Shown here piece by piece: positions 7,834 to 16,926 of a stretch of 64,000 nucleotides of DNA. Numbering within the stretch: position 1 is the stretch's first letter; each line of letters begins with the position of its first letter. The notes under the pieces were generated by a model. It was not told the DNA's origin. It made no database searches and worked only from the letters and a program-made list of their open reading frames with translations. A program made the translations under genes and the position numbers. Source of the DNA: Thalassospira lucentensis (lineage in GTDB: Bacteria; Pseudomonadota; Alphaproteobacteria; Rhodospirillales; Thalassospiraceae); NCBI RefSeq assembly GCF_032921865.1, contig NZ_CP136684.1, forward strand, positions 3,631,001-3,695,000. The letters are read 5' to 3'.

Positions 7834-9003
7834 ATGACCAAGAAGATTGTTGGAAACTGGAACTTCCCGACCTCCGTGCGTTTTGGTCCGGGCCGTATTT
7901 CAGAACTGGCAGATGCCTGCAAGACAACAGGCATGAAGAAGCCGTTGCTGATCACCGACGAGGGGCTCAAAGACCTGTCGATGGTGCGCGATGCGATTGC
8001 CGCAAACGAAGCCGCAGGACTTCCGACAGGGCTGTTTGCTGGTGTGAAAGGCAATCCGACAGGCAAAAACGTTGAAGACGGTCTGGCGGTCTACCGTGCA
8101 GGCGGTCATGACGGTGTGATTGCCTTTGGTGGCGGTTCGGGCCTTGATGCGGCCAAGGCAGTTGCCTTGATGGCGGGGCAGACCCGGCCGATGTGGGATT
8201 TCGAGGATGTCGGTGACTGGTGGACCCGTGCCGATCCGGCCGGTATCGCGCCGATTGTTGCCGTTCCGACCACGTCGGGGACTGGTTCCGAAGTCGGTCG
8301 TGCCAGCGTGATCACCAAGGAAGATACGCACGAAAAGAAAATCATCTTCCATCCGAAGATGTTACCAGCCATCGTGATTTCCGATCCGGAACTGACCATT
8401 GGCCTGCCGCCGCATGTGACGGCAGCGACCGGTGTCGATGCGTTTGTGCATTGTTTCGAAGCCCATTGTGCGCCGGGTTATCATCCGATGGCGGATGGTG
8501 TTGCCCTTGAAGGCATGCGGCTGATTGCCAATGCGCTGCCGCGTGCCTATGACGATGGCAAGGATATTGAGGCGCGCGCTGATATGCTTTCGGCAGCGTC
8601 GATGGGGGCAACAGCCTTCCAGAAGGGACTTGGCGGTGTTCATGCACTGGCCCATCCGATCGGGGCGATTTTTGATACACATCATGGCCTGACCAACGCA
8701 ATCCTTCTGCCGTATGTCATGCGTGCCAACCGCCGCGCGATTGAAGGCAATTGTGAAACGATTTGTCGTTTGCTGGGCCTTGCTGCACCGGGCTTTGATA
8801 CCCTGTTTGAATGGGTTCTGGCGTTCCGTATCCGTCTTGGCATCGTCAATACGCTGGCGGAAATCGGTGTCGACGTAAACCGTGCCGACGAAGTCGCGGC
8901 CAAAGCCAAGGGTGATCCGTCCGATGGAGGCAACCCGATTGAACTTTCGGTGGCTGATTATGCCGAAATCTTCCGTCGGGCCTGTGTCGGCGAACTTGGC
9001 TAA
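7834..9003 (+). CDS. Iron-containing alcohol dehydrogenase
   Basis: The start at 7834 follows an AAAGGA site and lies 29 bases after the aldehyde dehydrogenase. The longer frame overlaps that gene and is not used. The 389-residue product is a group III (Fe-ADH) enzyme with GGGSGLDAAK at about 100-108 for NAD(P). By alignment with FucO its metal ligands would be D202, H206, H270 and H284, with H274 as the catalytic histidine (VHALAHPIGA, DTHHGLTNA). It would convert an alcohol to an aldehyde or the reverse. Placed with a gamma-glutamyl ligase, an ALDH and an amidase, oxidation of a gamma-glutamylated amino alcohol is the simplest reading. Confidence 0.92.
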   Translation: MTKKIVGNWNFPTSVRFGPGRISELADACKTTGMKKPLLITDEGLKDLSMVRDAIAANEAAGLPTGLFAGVKGNPTGKNVEDGLAVYRAGGHDGVIAFGGGSGLDAAKAVALMAGQTRPMWDFEDVGDWWTRADPAGIAPIVAVPTTSGTGSEVGRASVITKEDTHEKKIIFHPKMLPAIVISDPELTIGLPPHVTAATGVDAFVHCFEAHCAPGYHPMADGVALEGMRLIANALPRAYDDGKDIEARADMLSAASMGATAFQKGLGGVHALAHPIGAIFDTHHGLTNAILLPYVMRANRRAIEGNCETICRLLGLAAPGFDTLFEWVLAFRIRLGIVNTLAEIGVDVNRADEVAAKAKGDPSDGGNPIELSVADYAEIFRRACVGELG

Positions 9004-9049
9004 GTTCAAGAAACGATAACCAGAACAATAACGGGATCAGGGTGTTATC

Positions 9050-9907
9050 ATGGAAAACGTCAGAAAAATCCTGATTGTCGATGGCAATCGCCACGAAGTG
9101 AATGAATTGAACCGTTCACTGGGGGGATCGCCATCGGGCGAGGGATATGAAACGGCCCTGCGACGCCTTGATCCTGAACTTGATGTTACGATTGTCCGGC
9201 CTGCGGATGATGGGCCGGACTGTCTTCCCGACGGTGTGAAGCTTGGCGATTTTGACGGCATCGCGTGGACCGGTTCGGCGCTTAATGCCTATATCGATGA
9301 AGATGCCGTTTTAAACCAATTACCATTGGCCAGAGCGACGGTTGAATCCGGCGTGCCCGTATTTGGCAGTTGCTGGGGCATGCAGATTGTTGCCCGTGCG
9401 TTTGGCGGCGAAGTGCGTGCATCGCCCAATGGACGCGAGATCGGCGTGGGCCGTATGATCCGCCCGAATCGGGCAGGGGTTGCGCATCCGATGTATCGCG
9501 GGAAATCGATTTGTTTTTCGGCACTGACCGTGCATATGGACGAAGTATCGGTTCCGCCAAAGGGGGCGGTAATCCTTGCGGGGAACGAACACAGTCACAT
9601 TCAGGCATTGGTGATGGAAAATGACGGCCTTAAATTCTGGGGCGTGCAATACCATCCCGAATATACGCTGGCTGAACTTGCCGCGATTTTCCGGCGGTAT
9701 GGGCAACGGTTGATTGATGCTGGATTGTTTGCCGATCAGGGCGCGCTTGAGACAATGGCGGCGAACTGGATGACATTGCATGAGAACCCGGGCCGACGCG
9801 ATCTGGCATGGCAATATGGTATTGATAATGATGCGTTGCGCTATGAACGTCGATTGATCGAACTGGGTAACTGGTTGAAATATTCAGTCGGTAAAATTCG
9901 CAGTTAG
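9050..9907 (+). CDS. Class-I glutamine amidotransferase-like gamma-glutamyl hydrolase
   Basis: This 285-residue protein carries a GATase1 triad: C108 in FGSCWGMQI, H202 and E204 in VQYHPEYTL. There is no synthetase domain, so it works alone or as a hydrolase, like PuuD-type gamma-glutamyl hydrolases. As the last gene of the ligase operon it would release glutamate and the final amino acid from a gamma-glutamyl intermediate, closing the cycle started by the ligase at 4961. Its closest look is to GMP-synthase-like amidotransferases, so another amide substrate is possible. Its stop overlaps the stop of the opposing PfkB gene. Confidence 0.85.
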   Translation: MENVRKILIVDGNRHEVNELNRSLGGSPSGEGYETALRRLDPELDVTIVRPADDGPDCLPDGVKLGDFDGIAWTGSALNAYIDEDAVLNQLPLARATVESGVPVFGSCWGMQIVARAFGGEVRASPNGREIGVGRMIRPNRAGVAHPMYRGKSICFSALTVHMDEVSVPPKGAVILAGNEHSHIQALVMENDGLKFWGVQYHPEYTLAELAAIFRRYGQRLIDAGLFADQGALETMAANWMTLHENPGRRDLAWQYGIDNDALRYERRLIELGNWLKYSVGKIRS

Positions 9908-10854
9908 ATCGTTTCTTTGTAGGCGTTTAACGCGCGTTCCTGAACCATTTTGCTATCAAGGTTCCAGACAGTTGTGCCGTGGGTTTCCGCCGTCAGACTT
10001 GCCATGGCAAGGCCGGTGCCAATCGCGGCGTCAAAGCTGGTTTCCGGTTTGCTTAAAGCCGACAGAAAGCCTGAATAAAACGCATCACCGGCACCATTGA
10101 CGTCAACAACCTTGGTGGGCAGGGGGCGCCAGAACGCAATTTCACGGTCATCGGCGGATATGACACCCTTGGCACCCAGTGTGACGACAATATGGGGAAT
10201 ACCGTGATCACGCAGGGATTTGATCGCGTTTACCGCGTCATCGATGTCGTTGATATCAACACCGGATAAAACTTTTGCTTCTGCCCGGTTGGCGATCAGG
10301 ACATCAAGCTTGTCCAGAATCGGCTTGAAACGGGCCGATTTTGACGGGGATACGGTTGCAGCACAAAAGCGTGATGTGCGTTTTTGACCGGCCAGCCAGA
10401 TCAGCGTTTCGGTCGGCAGATTGGCATCGACCAGCCACCAGGGCCAATTTTGAATATTTGCCAGTTGATCAGCCAGAAGATCGCATGTCAGGCGGTCATA
10501 GACTTCAGCGTCCATCAGGCCAAGGGCCAGTTCACCGGTTTCGTCAAGAATGGCGGTATAACCGGCGGTGTGACCACCAGTGATTTTGCGGATTTGCCGG
10601 GTATCGATACCGATTTCCGATAAGGAGCGGATGATCTGATCGCCGTCGCCATCGTCGCCGACCGCACCCAGCATGCCGACATTACATCCCAGCAACCGCA
10701 GGTGAACCGCGATATTGCGGCTGACACCACCCGGTTTGCGGTGCAGGGTCCGGACGGGGTTTGACGCCGCAGGCACGAATGTTTCCGTGCATTGCAGGGT
10801 TCGGTCAAAATGGGCTGCACCAAGGCAAAGGATGTTGCTGGTCGGGTTGATCAA
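9904..10854 (-). CDS. PfkB-family sugar/nucleoside kinase
   Basis: This 316-residue ribokinase-fold protein has the N-terminal signature KPGGVSRNIAVHLRLLG at about 40-56. The C-terminal DVNGAGDAFYSGFLSA signature near residue 255 contains the catalytic aspartate. It phosphorylates a sugar or nucleoside hydroxyl with ATP. It most resembles the pseudouridine kinase and ribokinase branches. No pseudouridine-phosphate glycosidase is next to it, but it adjoins a set of nucleoside genes, so a nucleoside or ribose-type substrate is reasonable. Its TAA stop overlaps the TAG of the convergent amidotransferase gene by two bases. A convincing substrate cannot be read from sequence. Confidence 0.85.
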   Translation of the reverse strand: MINPTSNILCLGAAHFDRTLQCTETFVPAASNPVRTLHRKPGGVSRNIAVHLRLLGCNVGMLGAVGDDGDGDQIIRSLSEIGIDTRQIRKITGGHTAGYTAILDETGELALGLMDAEVYDRLTCDLLADQLANIQNWPWWLVDANLPTETLIWLAGQKRTSRFCAATVSPSKSARFKPILDKLDVLIANRAEAKVLSGVDINDIDDAVNAIKSLRDHGIPHIVVTLGAKGVISADDREIAFWRPLPTKVVDVNGAGDAFYSGFLSALSKPETSFDAAIGTGLAMASLTAETHGTTVWNLDSKMVQERALNAYKETI

Positions 10855-10941
10855 GATGATGCTCTGTTAATTGTTAAACGGTCTTTGATGGCTGGCGCAA
10901 AGTCATAAGCTGCGGGGTCAATTCAACGCAAGCAAAACAAG

Positions 10942-10976
10942 AAGGGCAGCGCACGGGATCATCGTGCGCTGCCCTT
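10942..10976 (-). terminator. Strong intrinsic terminator of the 5'-nucleotidase gene
   Basis: A 14-bp perfect stem (AAGGGCAGCGCACG and its complement) with a 7-base loop is followed on the minus strand by CTTGTTTTGCTT. It lies just past the nucleotidase stop at 11000. Confidence 0.85.
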
Positions 10977-10999
10977 TGGTCAAACCCGTTGGTTCGGGC

Positions 11000-12592
11000 T
11001 TATTTAATCATGATGCGGTCACTGGTTGCCGGGGTCATCGGCGAATTCATGCCGATATATTCCGCAACAGCCTGTTCAAGGTTCGGACCGAAATCATAGA
11101 CATCAGTTGCGTTGTCGCGGAACAAGGCATAGCCATCCCCGCCATTGCGCATGAAATCGTTCGATACAACGCCATATGTTTTGGCCGGATCAATCGGGGC
11201 GAAAGTACCGCCTTCATTGACCATGACGTTGGATACGCGCGCCCCGACCGGCGCGTTAAGATCCAGATCGAATTTCAGGCCGGAAACCTGCGGGAACTGG
11301 CCCTTGCCCTCGGATACCATCGACACGCCATGTTCAAGCGATGCAATGACATCGGCACCTGAAAGTTTGAAGGTTGCCAGGGCGTTCTGGAACGGCAGAA
11401 CCGTCAGGACTTCGCCCATTGTCACGGTGCCTTCGTCAATGCTGGCACGGATACCGCCGCCATTCTGGATGGCGATCTGATGGCCTTCGCCAGCTTTCCA
11501 CAGCATGGCATCGGCAATCAATGATCCCATGGCGCATTCCATCGCGCGGCAGGTTTCGCGCGATCCATCGGCGGCGGTCGTGAAGCTGCCGACTTCGATG
11601 GTGCGGACGGCATCAACGGCACCTCGTTTGGTGTCAATGACGGCCGTGATGTCTTCGGCGGGGGTAAAGGATGCATCAAGCGAAATCGGCTCGCCGCTCC
11701 AGGCGATGGCTTTGCCATTGTCATCAAAGGTAACAGCCAGATCGCCAAGATAACGGGTGTATGCATAGGCCTGAACGATCAGAACAGGATCACCATCCCC
11801 ACCATTCATCACCACCGGGTAGGGGTATGAAGCGTTTTCAACATTGTTTGAAAACAGCAAATGATCGTGGCCGCCAACGATGACGTCAACACCGCTGACT
11901 TTGCCAACGATGTCGAAATCTGCGTAGGAACCGGAATGGTTCAATGCGACGATCTTGTTGATACCCTGCGCTCGCAGGCGATCCACCGAAGTCTGCAAAG
12001 AGCTTGCAAGGTCGTTGAAGACGACATCAGGGCCAGAACTTGAAATTTCGGCCGTTTCGGGTGTGGTAAGGCCGATGATACCGATCCGTTCACCTCCCAC
12101 CGTGATGATGGTTTCGGGTTTGATTAGTTCGTTCAGTCCGGCAACAGAGGTTTCAATGTTTGCTGAGAGGATCGGGGTGGTGCTTGCCTTGATGAAATCG
12201 GCAAGGACTTCAGGCCCGTCATCGAATTCGTGATTGCCAACTGCCATGGCATCATAATCGACCAGATTCATCAGCTCTGCCAGAAGTTCACCCTTGTAGG
12301 TCGAATAATACAGCGATCCCTGAAACTGATCGCCCGCATCCACGACAATAACATTGCCGCCCATTGCGCGATTATCGCGAATGGCGGTTGCAAGGCGGGC
12401 ATAACCGCCAAAGCATTTGCCTTCGGTTTCGTCTTCGGCACTGCAGCTATTGTTGTATTTGGTAACCGATTCAACGCGGTCATGAACGTCGTTGGTATGC
12501 AGGATGCGCAAATCGTAATCCGCAAGGGCCGAACCGGCACCGAAAGTCAGCATCGTACAGGCCGAAAGCAGCCCGGCAATTTTACGTTTCAT
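11000..12592 (-). CDS. Periplasmic 5'-nucleotidase / 2',3'-cyclic phosphodiesterase family metallophosphatase
   Basis: This 530-residue secreted enzyme has a Sec signal peptide (MKRKIAGLLSACTMLTFGAG, cleavage near ALA-DY at 24). The two-metal phosphatase motifs follow: HTNDVHDR (D35, H37), DAGDQFQGS, GNHEFDDG and GGHDH. The C-terminal 5_nucleotid_C domain contains NGGGIRASIDEGTVTMGEVL. It would strip phosphate from extracellular or periplasmic nucleotides so that nucleosides can be imported. The importer and nucleoside-cleaving enzymes start 600 bases away on the other strand, which fits a scavenging unit. The length is normal for the family. Confidence 0.93.
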   Translation of the reverse strand: MKRKIAGLLSACTMLTFGAGSALADYDLRILHTNDVHDRVESVTKYNNSCSAEDETEGKCFGGYARLATAIRDNRAMGGNVIVVDAGDQFQGSLYYSTYKGELLAELMNLVDYDAMAVGNHEFDDGPEVLADFIKASTTPILSANIETSVAGLNELIKPETIITVGGERIGIIGLTTPETAEISSSGPDVVFNDLASSLQTSVDRLRAQGINKIVALNHSGSYADFDIVGKVSGVDVIVGGHDHLLFSNNVENASYPYPVVMNGGDGDPVLIVQAYAYTRYLGDLAVTFDDNGKAIAWSGEPISLDASFTPAEDITAVIDTKRGAVDAVRTIEVGSFTTAADGSRETCRAMECAMGSLIADAMLWKAGEGHQIAIQNGGGIRASIDEGTVTMGEVLTVLPFQNALATFKLSGADVIASLEHGVSMVSEGKGQFPQVSGLKFDLDLNAPVGARVSNVMVNEGGTFAPIDPAKTYGVVSNDFMRNGGDGYALFRDNATDVYDFGPNLEQAVAEYIGMNSPMTPATSDRIMIK

Positions 12593-13191
12593 TTGTTATC
12601 TCCGCACAGGCCATTTCACCGGGATCCCTCGACCCGGGATGGCATGAAAAGTCAAATCCCTGAACGCACGCGATCCTAGCATTAAAATTCCGGCGGGGGT
12701 ACGCCCGGTTGATGACGTGGCGGTTAAATTGTCGATCCGGATCAGGGAGACGGATAAGGCGAATTTTCATTGCGATGCAGAATCGGACGCCTTTGTTTTC
12801 GGCGCAACAGGCAGGAGTACAGAAATGGCGCGCGGCGGGATTATGAAATTCTTCGAGAAATAGTATCGGCAGCGATTGAAATGTCAGCGTTTTCTAATGC
12901 GTGAAAAACTAAGGGAAACCCCGCAGATAGACGGTAAAAAGGTAAGCTGGGGTAGAATGAATTCTGACCGAATGGACAGGTTTTGTGCCTATGGTCCGTG
13001 CTCTGCTATTTACAGAGCACTGTATTTTGTAGTTACCATAGGCGTTCTGCAGCAGAGACGCACAAAAGCATACCGGCATCCGGGGCAAAAAGCGGCGCTG
13101 CTGCATGAAACACTTTTTCGATGAGGGAGTCCTGCCGGTTAAGGGCACTGGCGGGATATAAAAGAGAATCAAGCAATAGAAGGGCATCGGA
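12593..13191. promoter_or_regulatory. Divergent region between 5'-nucleotidase and nucleoside importer operon
   Basis: This gap of 599 bases has no gene I can support. It must hold promoters for both flanking units. The clearest structure is the hairpin at 12998-13020, which lies about 170 bases before the first importer gene and so could sit in a long leader. I do not recognise a known riboswitch here. Confidence 0.45.
12998..13020 (+). other. 8-bp hairpin in the leader of the nucleoside importer operon
   Basis: Perfect arms GTGCTCTG / CAGAGCAC enclose CTATTTA and are followed by TGTATTTTGTAG. It could be a weak terminator (attenuator), or a dyad operator of 23 bp. Neither role is shown directly. 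Confidence 0.45.
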
Positions 13192-14187
13192 ATGAAAAAG
13201 CTTCTGACCACCATGGTCGCGGCTGTTGCATGCTATGCAGGTGTAGCGAGCGCAGCAGAAATCAAACCGGCAGTCGTTTACGATCTGGGCGGCCGTTTTG
13301 ACCGTTCGTTTAACCAGGGCGCATATAACGGTGCCGAGAAATACAAGGCCGACACCGGGACCGAGTATCGCGATTTCGAAATCCAGAACGATTCGCAGCG
13401 CGAACAGGCCATGCGCAACTTCGCACGCCGCGGCATGAACCCGATTGTTGCAATCGGCTTCTCGCAGGCATCAGCCCTTGAGAAAGTTGCAACCGAATTC
13501 CCTGATATCAAGTTCACGATCGTTGACATGGTTGTTGACCTGCCGAACGTTCAGTCGGTGGTATTCAAGGAACACGAAGGGTCGTTCCTGGTTGGTGTTT
13601 TGGCAGCGATGGCATCAAAAACCGGCAAGGTCGGCTTCATCGGTGGCATGGATATTCCGCTGATCCGCAAATTTGCCTGTGGTTATGCGCAGGGCGTTAA
13701 ACACGCCAATGCCGATGCCGAAGTATTCCAGAATATGACCGGCACCACCGGTGCGGCATGGAATGACCCGGTTAAAGGTGGCGAGCTTGCAAAATCGCAA
13801 TTCGACCGTGGGGCGGACGTTGTCTATCACGCGGCTGGCGGCACCGGCGTTGGTGTTCTGCAGGCGGCGGCGGATGCCGGCAAGCTTGGCATCGGTGTTG
13901 ACTCAAACCAGAATGCCCTGCATCCGGGTTCGGTTCTGACCTCGATGCTCAAGCGTGTTGACGTTGCTGTTTACGAAGCGTTTGACGCTGCTGCCAACGA
14001 CACATGGGAACCGGGCGTAACGGTTCTTGGCCTTGCAGAAGGCGGCGTTGACTGGGCGCTTGACGAGAACAACGAGAAACTCATCACCGACGACATGAAA
14101 GCGGCTGTTGCCAAGGCCAAGGAAGAAATCATTTCCGGCAACCTTGAAGTCCATGATTACATGAGCGACAGCGCCTGCCCGATGTAA
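13192..14187 (+). CDS. Bmp-family nucleoside-binding protein of an ABC importer (copy 1)
   Basis: This 331-residue periplasmic protein has a Sec signal (MKKLLTTMVAAVACYAGVAS, cleavage at ASA-AE) and a Bmp/Med domain across the rest. Conserved stretches include FDRSFNQGAYNGAE, FTIVDMVVDLPNVQSVVFKE, GFIGGMDIPLIRKFACGYAQG and GIGVDSNQNALHPGSVLTSM. It captures nucleosides for the ATPase and permeases encoded directly downstream. It is the first gene of an eight-gene operon. A close paralogue lies after the permeases at 17949. It lacks a lipobox, unlike the Gram-positive Bmp lipoproteins, which is normal for a Gram-negative cell. Confidence 0.92.
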   Translation: MKKLLTTMVAAVACYAGVASAAEIKPAVVYDLGGRFDRSFNQGAYNGAEKYKADTGTEYRDFEIQNDSQREQAMRNFARRGMNPIVAIGFSQASALEKVATEFPDIKFTIVDMVVDLPNVQSVVFKEHEGSFLVGVLAAMASKTGKVGFIGGMDIPLIRKFACGYAQGVKHANADAEVFQNMTGTTGAAWNDPVKGGELAKSQFDRGADVVYHAAGGTGVGVLQAAADAGKLGIGVDSNQNALHPGSVLTSMLKRVDVAVYEAFDAAANDTWEPGVTVLGLAEGGVDWALDENNEKLITDDMKAAVAKAKEEIISGNLEVHDYMSDSACPM

Positions 14188-14215
14188 GGCAGGACGAACA
14201 AACCGGGGATTTGTA

Positions 14216-15811
14216 GTGTCGGATACGATGCATCAAATGCACGGCGCCGGGGAGACCGGTGCCGTGCAACCCGCTATTGAACTGCGCGGTATAGACAAGC
14301 GGTTCGGTGCGGTACACGCGAATAAATCAATCGATCTGAAAGTTGAAAAGGGTACGATTCACGGCATCGTCGGGGAAAACGGTGCGGGCAAATCGACCCT
14401 GATGAGTATCCTGTACGGCTTTTATCAGGCCGACGGGGGCACCATCCATGTCGATGGCAAACTTTGCGATATCAAGGGATCCGAAGATGCCATTGCGGTC
14501 GGGATCGGCATGGTCCATCAGCATTTCATGCTGGTTGAACCGTTCACGGTGCTAGAAAACGTTATTCTGGGTGTCGAGGGGGGAGCAATCCTGCGCGAGG
14601 GCGTAGACAAGGCCCGCGAGGAGCTTAAACGTCTGGAGCGTGAATATTCGCTCGACGTTAATCCGGATGCCATTGTTGGCGACCTGTCTGTTGGTTTGCA
14701 GCAGCGCGTTGAAATTCTGAAGGCCCTTTATCGCGGGGCCGAAATTCTTATTTTGGATGAACCGACGGGCGTTTTGACCCCGCAGGAAGCGGATCATCTG
14801 TTCCGCATTCTGGAAACCCTGAAGCAGCAGGGCAAGACGGTTGTTCTGATCACGCATAAACTGCGTGAAATCATGGCGGCAACGGATAATGTTTCCGTGA
14901 TGCGCCAGGGTGAAATGGTGGCCCATCGCAAAACGGCTGAAACCAGCCCCGAAGAACTTTCCGAACTGATGGTCGGCCGCAAGGTGCTTTTGCGCCTTGA
15001 AAAGGGTGAGGCCGCACCGGCGGCGACGGTTCTTGAGGTCGATAATCTGTGCGTTGAAACATCGCAGGGTGTGCGCAAGGTCAAGAATGCCAGCTTTACG
15101 GTTCGTGCTGGTGAAATCGTCGGCATTGCCGGGGTTTCCGGCAACGGGCAGAGCGAACTTCTTGAAGCGCTTGGCGGGATACGTGCCGTAAGTGAGGGAC
15201 AGGTCCTGTTGAACGGGCAGGATGTGACACCCGGTCGCGGTGTTGATGCCGCCGAACTGCGTAAACGCGGTGTGGCCCATGTGCCCGAAGACCGCCATCG
15301 CATGGCGATGGTGACGTCATTTTCGGCCAAGGAAGCCGCTATTCTCGGTTATGAAGATGATGCAGCCTATCAGAAAGGCATGTTCCTGAACTGGCATGCG
15401 ATTTCCGGTGCGACCGAACATATGATGTCGGAATTCGACGTGCGGCCAAATGATCCTGATCTGAAAGCAGCCAATTTTTCCGGCGGCAACCAGCAGAAGC
15501 TGGTTCTGGCGCGCGAAATCATGCGCGATCCGGAACTTCTTCTGGTTGGTCAGCCGACGCGTGGTGTCGATATCGGCGCCATCGAATTCATTCACAAACG
15601 TATTGTTGCGATGCGCGATGCAGGCAAGGCCGTCCTGCTGGTATCCGTCGAACTGGACGAAATCATGTCTCTTGCCGACCGCATACTGGTGATGTGTGAT
15701 GGGTCCATCATCGGTGAAGTTTCTGCTGCCGAAGCAAATGAACGGGTTCTTGGCCTGATGATGGCCGGGGTTGACCCCCATGAAGCCAAAGCCGCGGAGG
15801 GCCACGTATGA
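14216..15811 (+). CDS. Nucleoside ABC importer ATPase with two nucleotide-binding domains
   Basis: This 531-residue protein carries two fused ABC domains, as in the sugar and nucleoside (CUT2-like, YufO) branch. The first has Walker A GENGAGKS (53-60), signature LSVGLQQRVEI and Walker B ILILDEPTG. The second is degenerate in Walker A (GVSGNGQSE) and Walker B (LLLVGQPTRGVD), which is usual for this branch, but keeps FSGGNQQKLVLARE. A GTG start at 14216 follows a GGGGA site; an ATG four codons later is possible. Its stop overlaps the first permease gene by four bases. Confidence 0.93.
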   Translation: MSDTMHQMHGAGETGAVQPAIELRGIDKRFGAVHANKSIDLKVEKGTIHGIVGENGAGKSTLMSILYGFYQADGGTIHVDGKLCDIKGSEDAIAVGIGMVHQHFMLVEPFTVLENVILGVEGGAILREGVDKAREELKRLEREYSLDVNPDAIVGDLSVGLQQRVEILKALYRGAEILILDEPTGVLTPQEADHLFRILETLKQQGKTVVLITHKLREIMAATDNVSVMRQGEMVAHRKTAETSPEELSELMVGRKVLLRLEKGEAAPAATVLEVDNLCVETSQGVRKVKNASFTVRAGEIVGIAGVSGNGQSELLEALGGIRAVSEGQVLLNGQDVTPGRGVDAAELRKRGVAHVPEDRHRMAMVTSFSAKEAAILGYEDDAAYQKGMFLNWHAISGATEHMMSEFDVRPNDPDLKAANFSGGNQQKLVLAREIMRDPELLLVGQPTRGVDIGAIEFIHKRIVAMRDAGKAVLLVSVELDEIMSLADRILVMCDGSIIGEVSAAEANERVLGLMMAGVDPHEAKAAEGHV

Positions 15812-16926
15812 GTGATACCGTTCAACTGCCGCGCTGGATTGATGTTGGTGCGTTGCCGCTGCTCAACCTTCTGCTGGCACTGGTCGTTTCGGGGCTTGTG
15901 GTTCTGGCGATCGGTGAAAGCCCGACACAAGTTGTTGAAATTCTGCTTTATGGTGCGTTCGGCTATGAAGAGGCGTGGGGTTATACGCTTTATTACACCA
16001 CCAACTTCATCTTTACCGGTCTGGCCTTTGCCGTGGCATTCCATTGCGGGCTGTTCAATATCGGTGCCGAAGGGCAGGCCTATGTTGGTGGTCTCGGCGT
16101 TATTCTGGCCGCCCTTTACCTCGATTTCCTGCCATTCCCGATAATGCTGATTGTTGCCATTCTGGCGGCGGCAGTTTTCGGTGCGGCCTGGGCCTATATC
16201 CCGGCATATCTACAGGCGCGTCGCGGGTCACATGTCGTGATCACCACGATCATGTTCAACTTCATTGCATCGTCACTGATGGTTTATTTGCTGGTCAATG
16301 TTCTGCGCCCGCAGGGATCAATGACCCCGGAAAGCGAACAGATTGCCGAACATCTGCGTTTGCCGTTCATTCATGACATCGCCGCAGGCGTTGGTCTGGA
16401 AATGGCAAGCAGTCCGCTGAACCTCTCATTCGTGTACGCGCTTGTCTGCAGTGTTCTAGTGTGGCTGTTCATCTGGCATACAAGATGGGGTTATGCGATT
16501 CGCACCGTGGGTGCCAATGCGGTTGCCGCGACCTATGCCGGGATCGAGCCGGGGCGTTACATCATCATGGCTATGATGATTTCAGGCGCGCTTTCGGCCT
16601 TCATGGCGCTTAACGAAGTGATGGGGGTTCAGCACCGGCTACTGATTGATTTTACGGCCGGTTACGGCTTTGTCGGGATCGCGGTTGCCCTGATGGGGCG
16701 CAATCACCCGTTTGGTATTTTCCTGGCGGCATTGCTGTTTGGGATGCTGTATCAGGGCGGGGCGGAGCTAAGTTTTGAAATCCCGACGATTTCGAACGAT
16801 ATGGTCGTGGTTATTCAGGGGCTTGTGATCCTGTTTACCGGTGCTATGGAACATATGTTCCGTCCGCGTGTGACCCGGATTTATACAGCGTGGCATTTGC
16901 GCCGCCGTGCGCAGGAGGCCGCATAA
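15808..16926 (+). CDS. Nucleoside ABC importer permease 1 (BPD_transp_2 family)
   Basis: This 372-residue membrane protein has about 9-10 hydrophobic segments. The family core is FNIGAEGQAYVGGLGVILAA followed by the conserved cytoplasmic loop RTVGANAVAATYAGIEPGRY near 228-250. It forms the translocation path with the second permease. Its start overlaps the ATPase gene by four bases (ATGA), and its TAA shares one base with the next ATG, so tight translational coupling is expected. Bmp-type systems of this arrangement import purine and pyrimidine nucleosides. Confidence 0.92.
   Translation: MSDTVQLPRWIDVGALPLLNLLLALVVSGLVVLAIGESPTQVVEILLYGAFGYEEAWGYTLYYTTNFIFTGLAFAVAFHCGLFNIGAEGQAYVGGLGVILAALYLDFLPFPIMLIVAILAAAVFGAAWAYIPAYLQARRGSHVVITTIMFNFIASSLMVYLLVNVLRPQGSMTPESEQIAEHLRLPFIHDIAAGVGLEMASSPLNLSFVYALVCSVLVWLFIWHTRWGYAIRTVGANAVAATYAGIEPGRYIIMAMMISGALSAFMALNEVMGVQHRLLIDFTAGYGFVGIAVALMGRNHPFGIFLAALLFGMLYQGGAELSFEIPTISNDMVVVIQGLVILFTGAMEHMFRPRVTRIYTAWHLRRRAQEAA

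Noticed and set aside
9904-10854. Specific assignment of the PfkB gene as pseudouridine kinase
   Set aside because: No pseudouridine-5'-phosphate glycosidase gene is adjacent, and PfkB substrate specificity cannot be judged from motifs alone.
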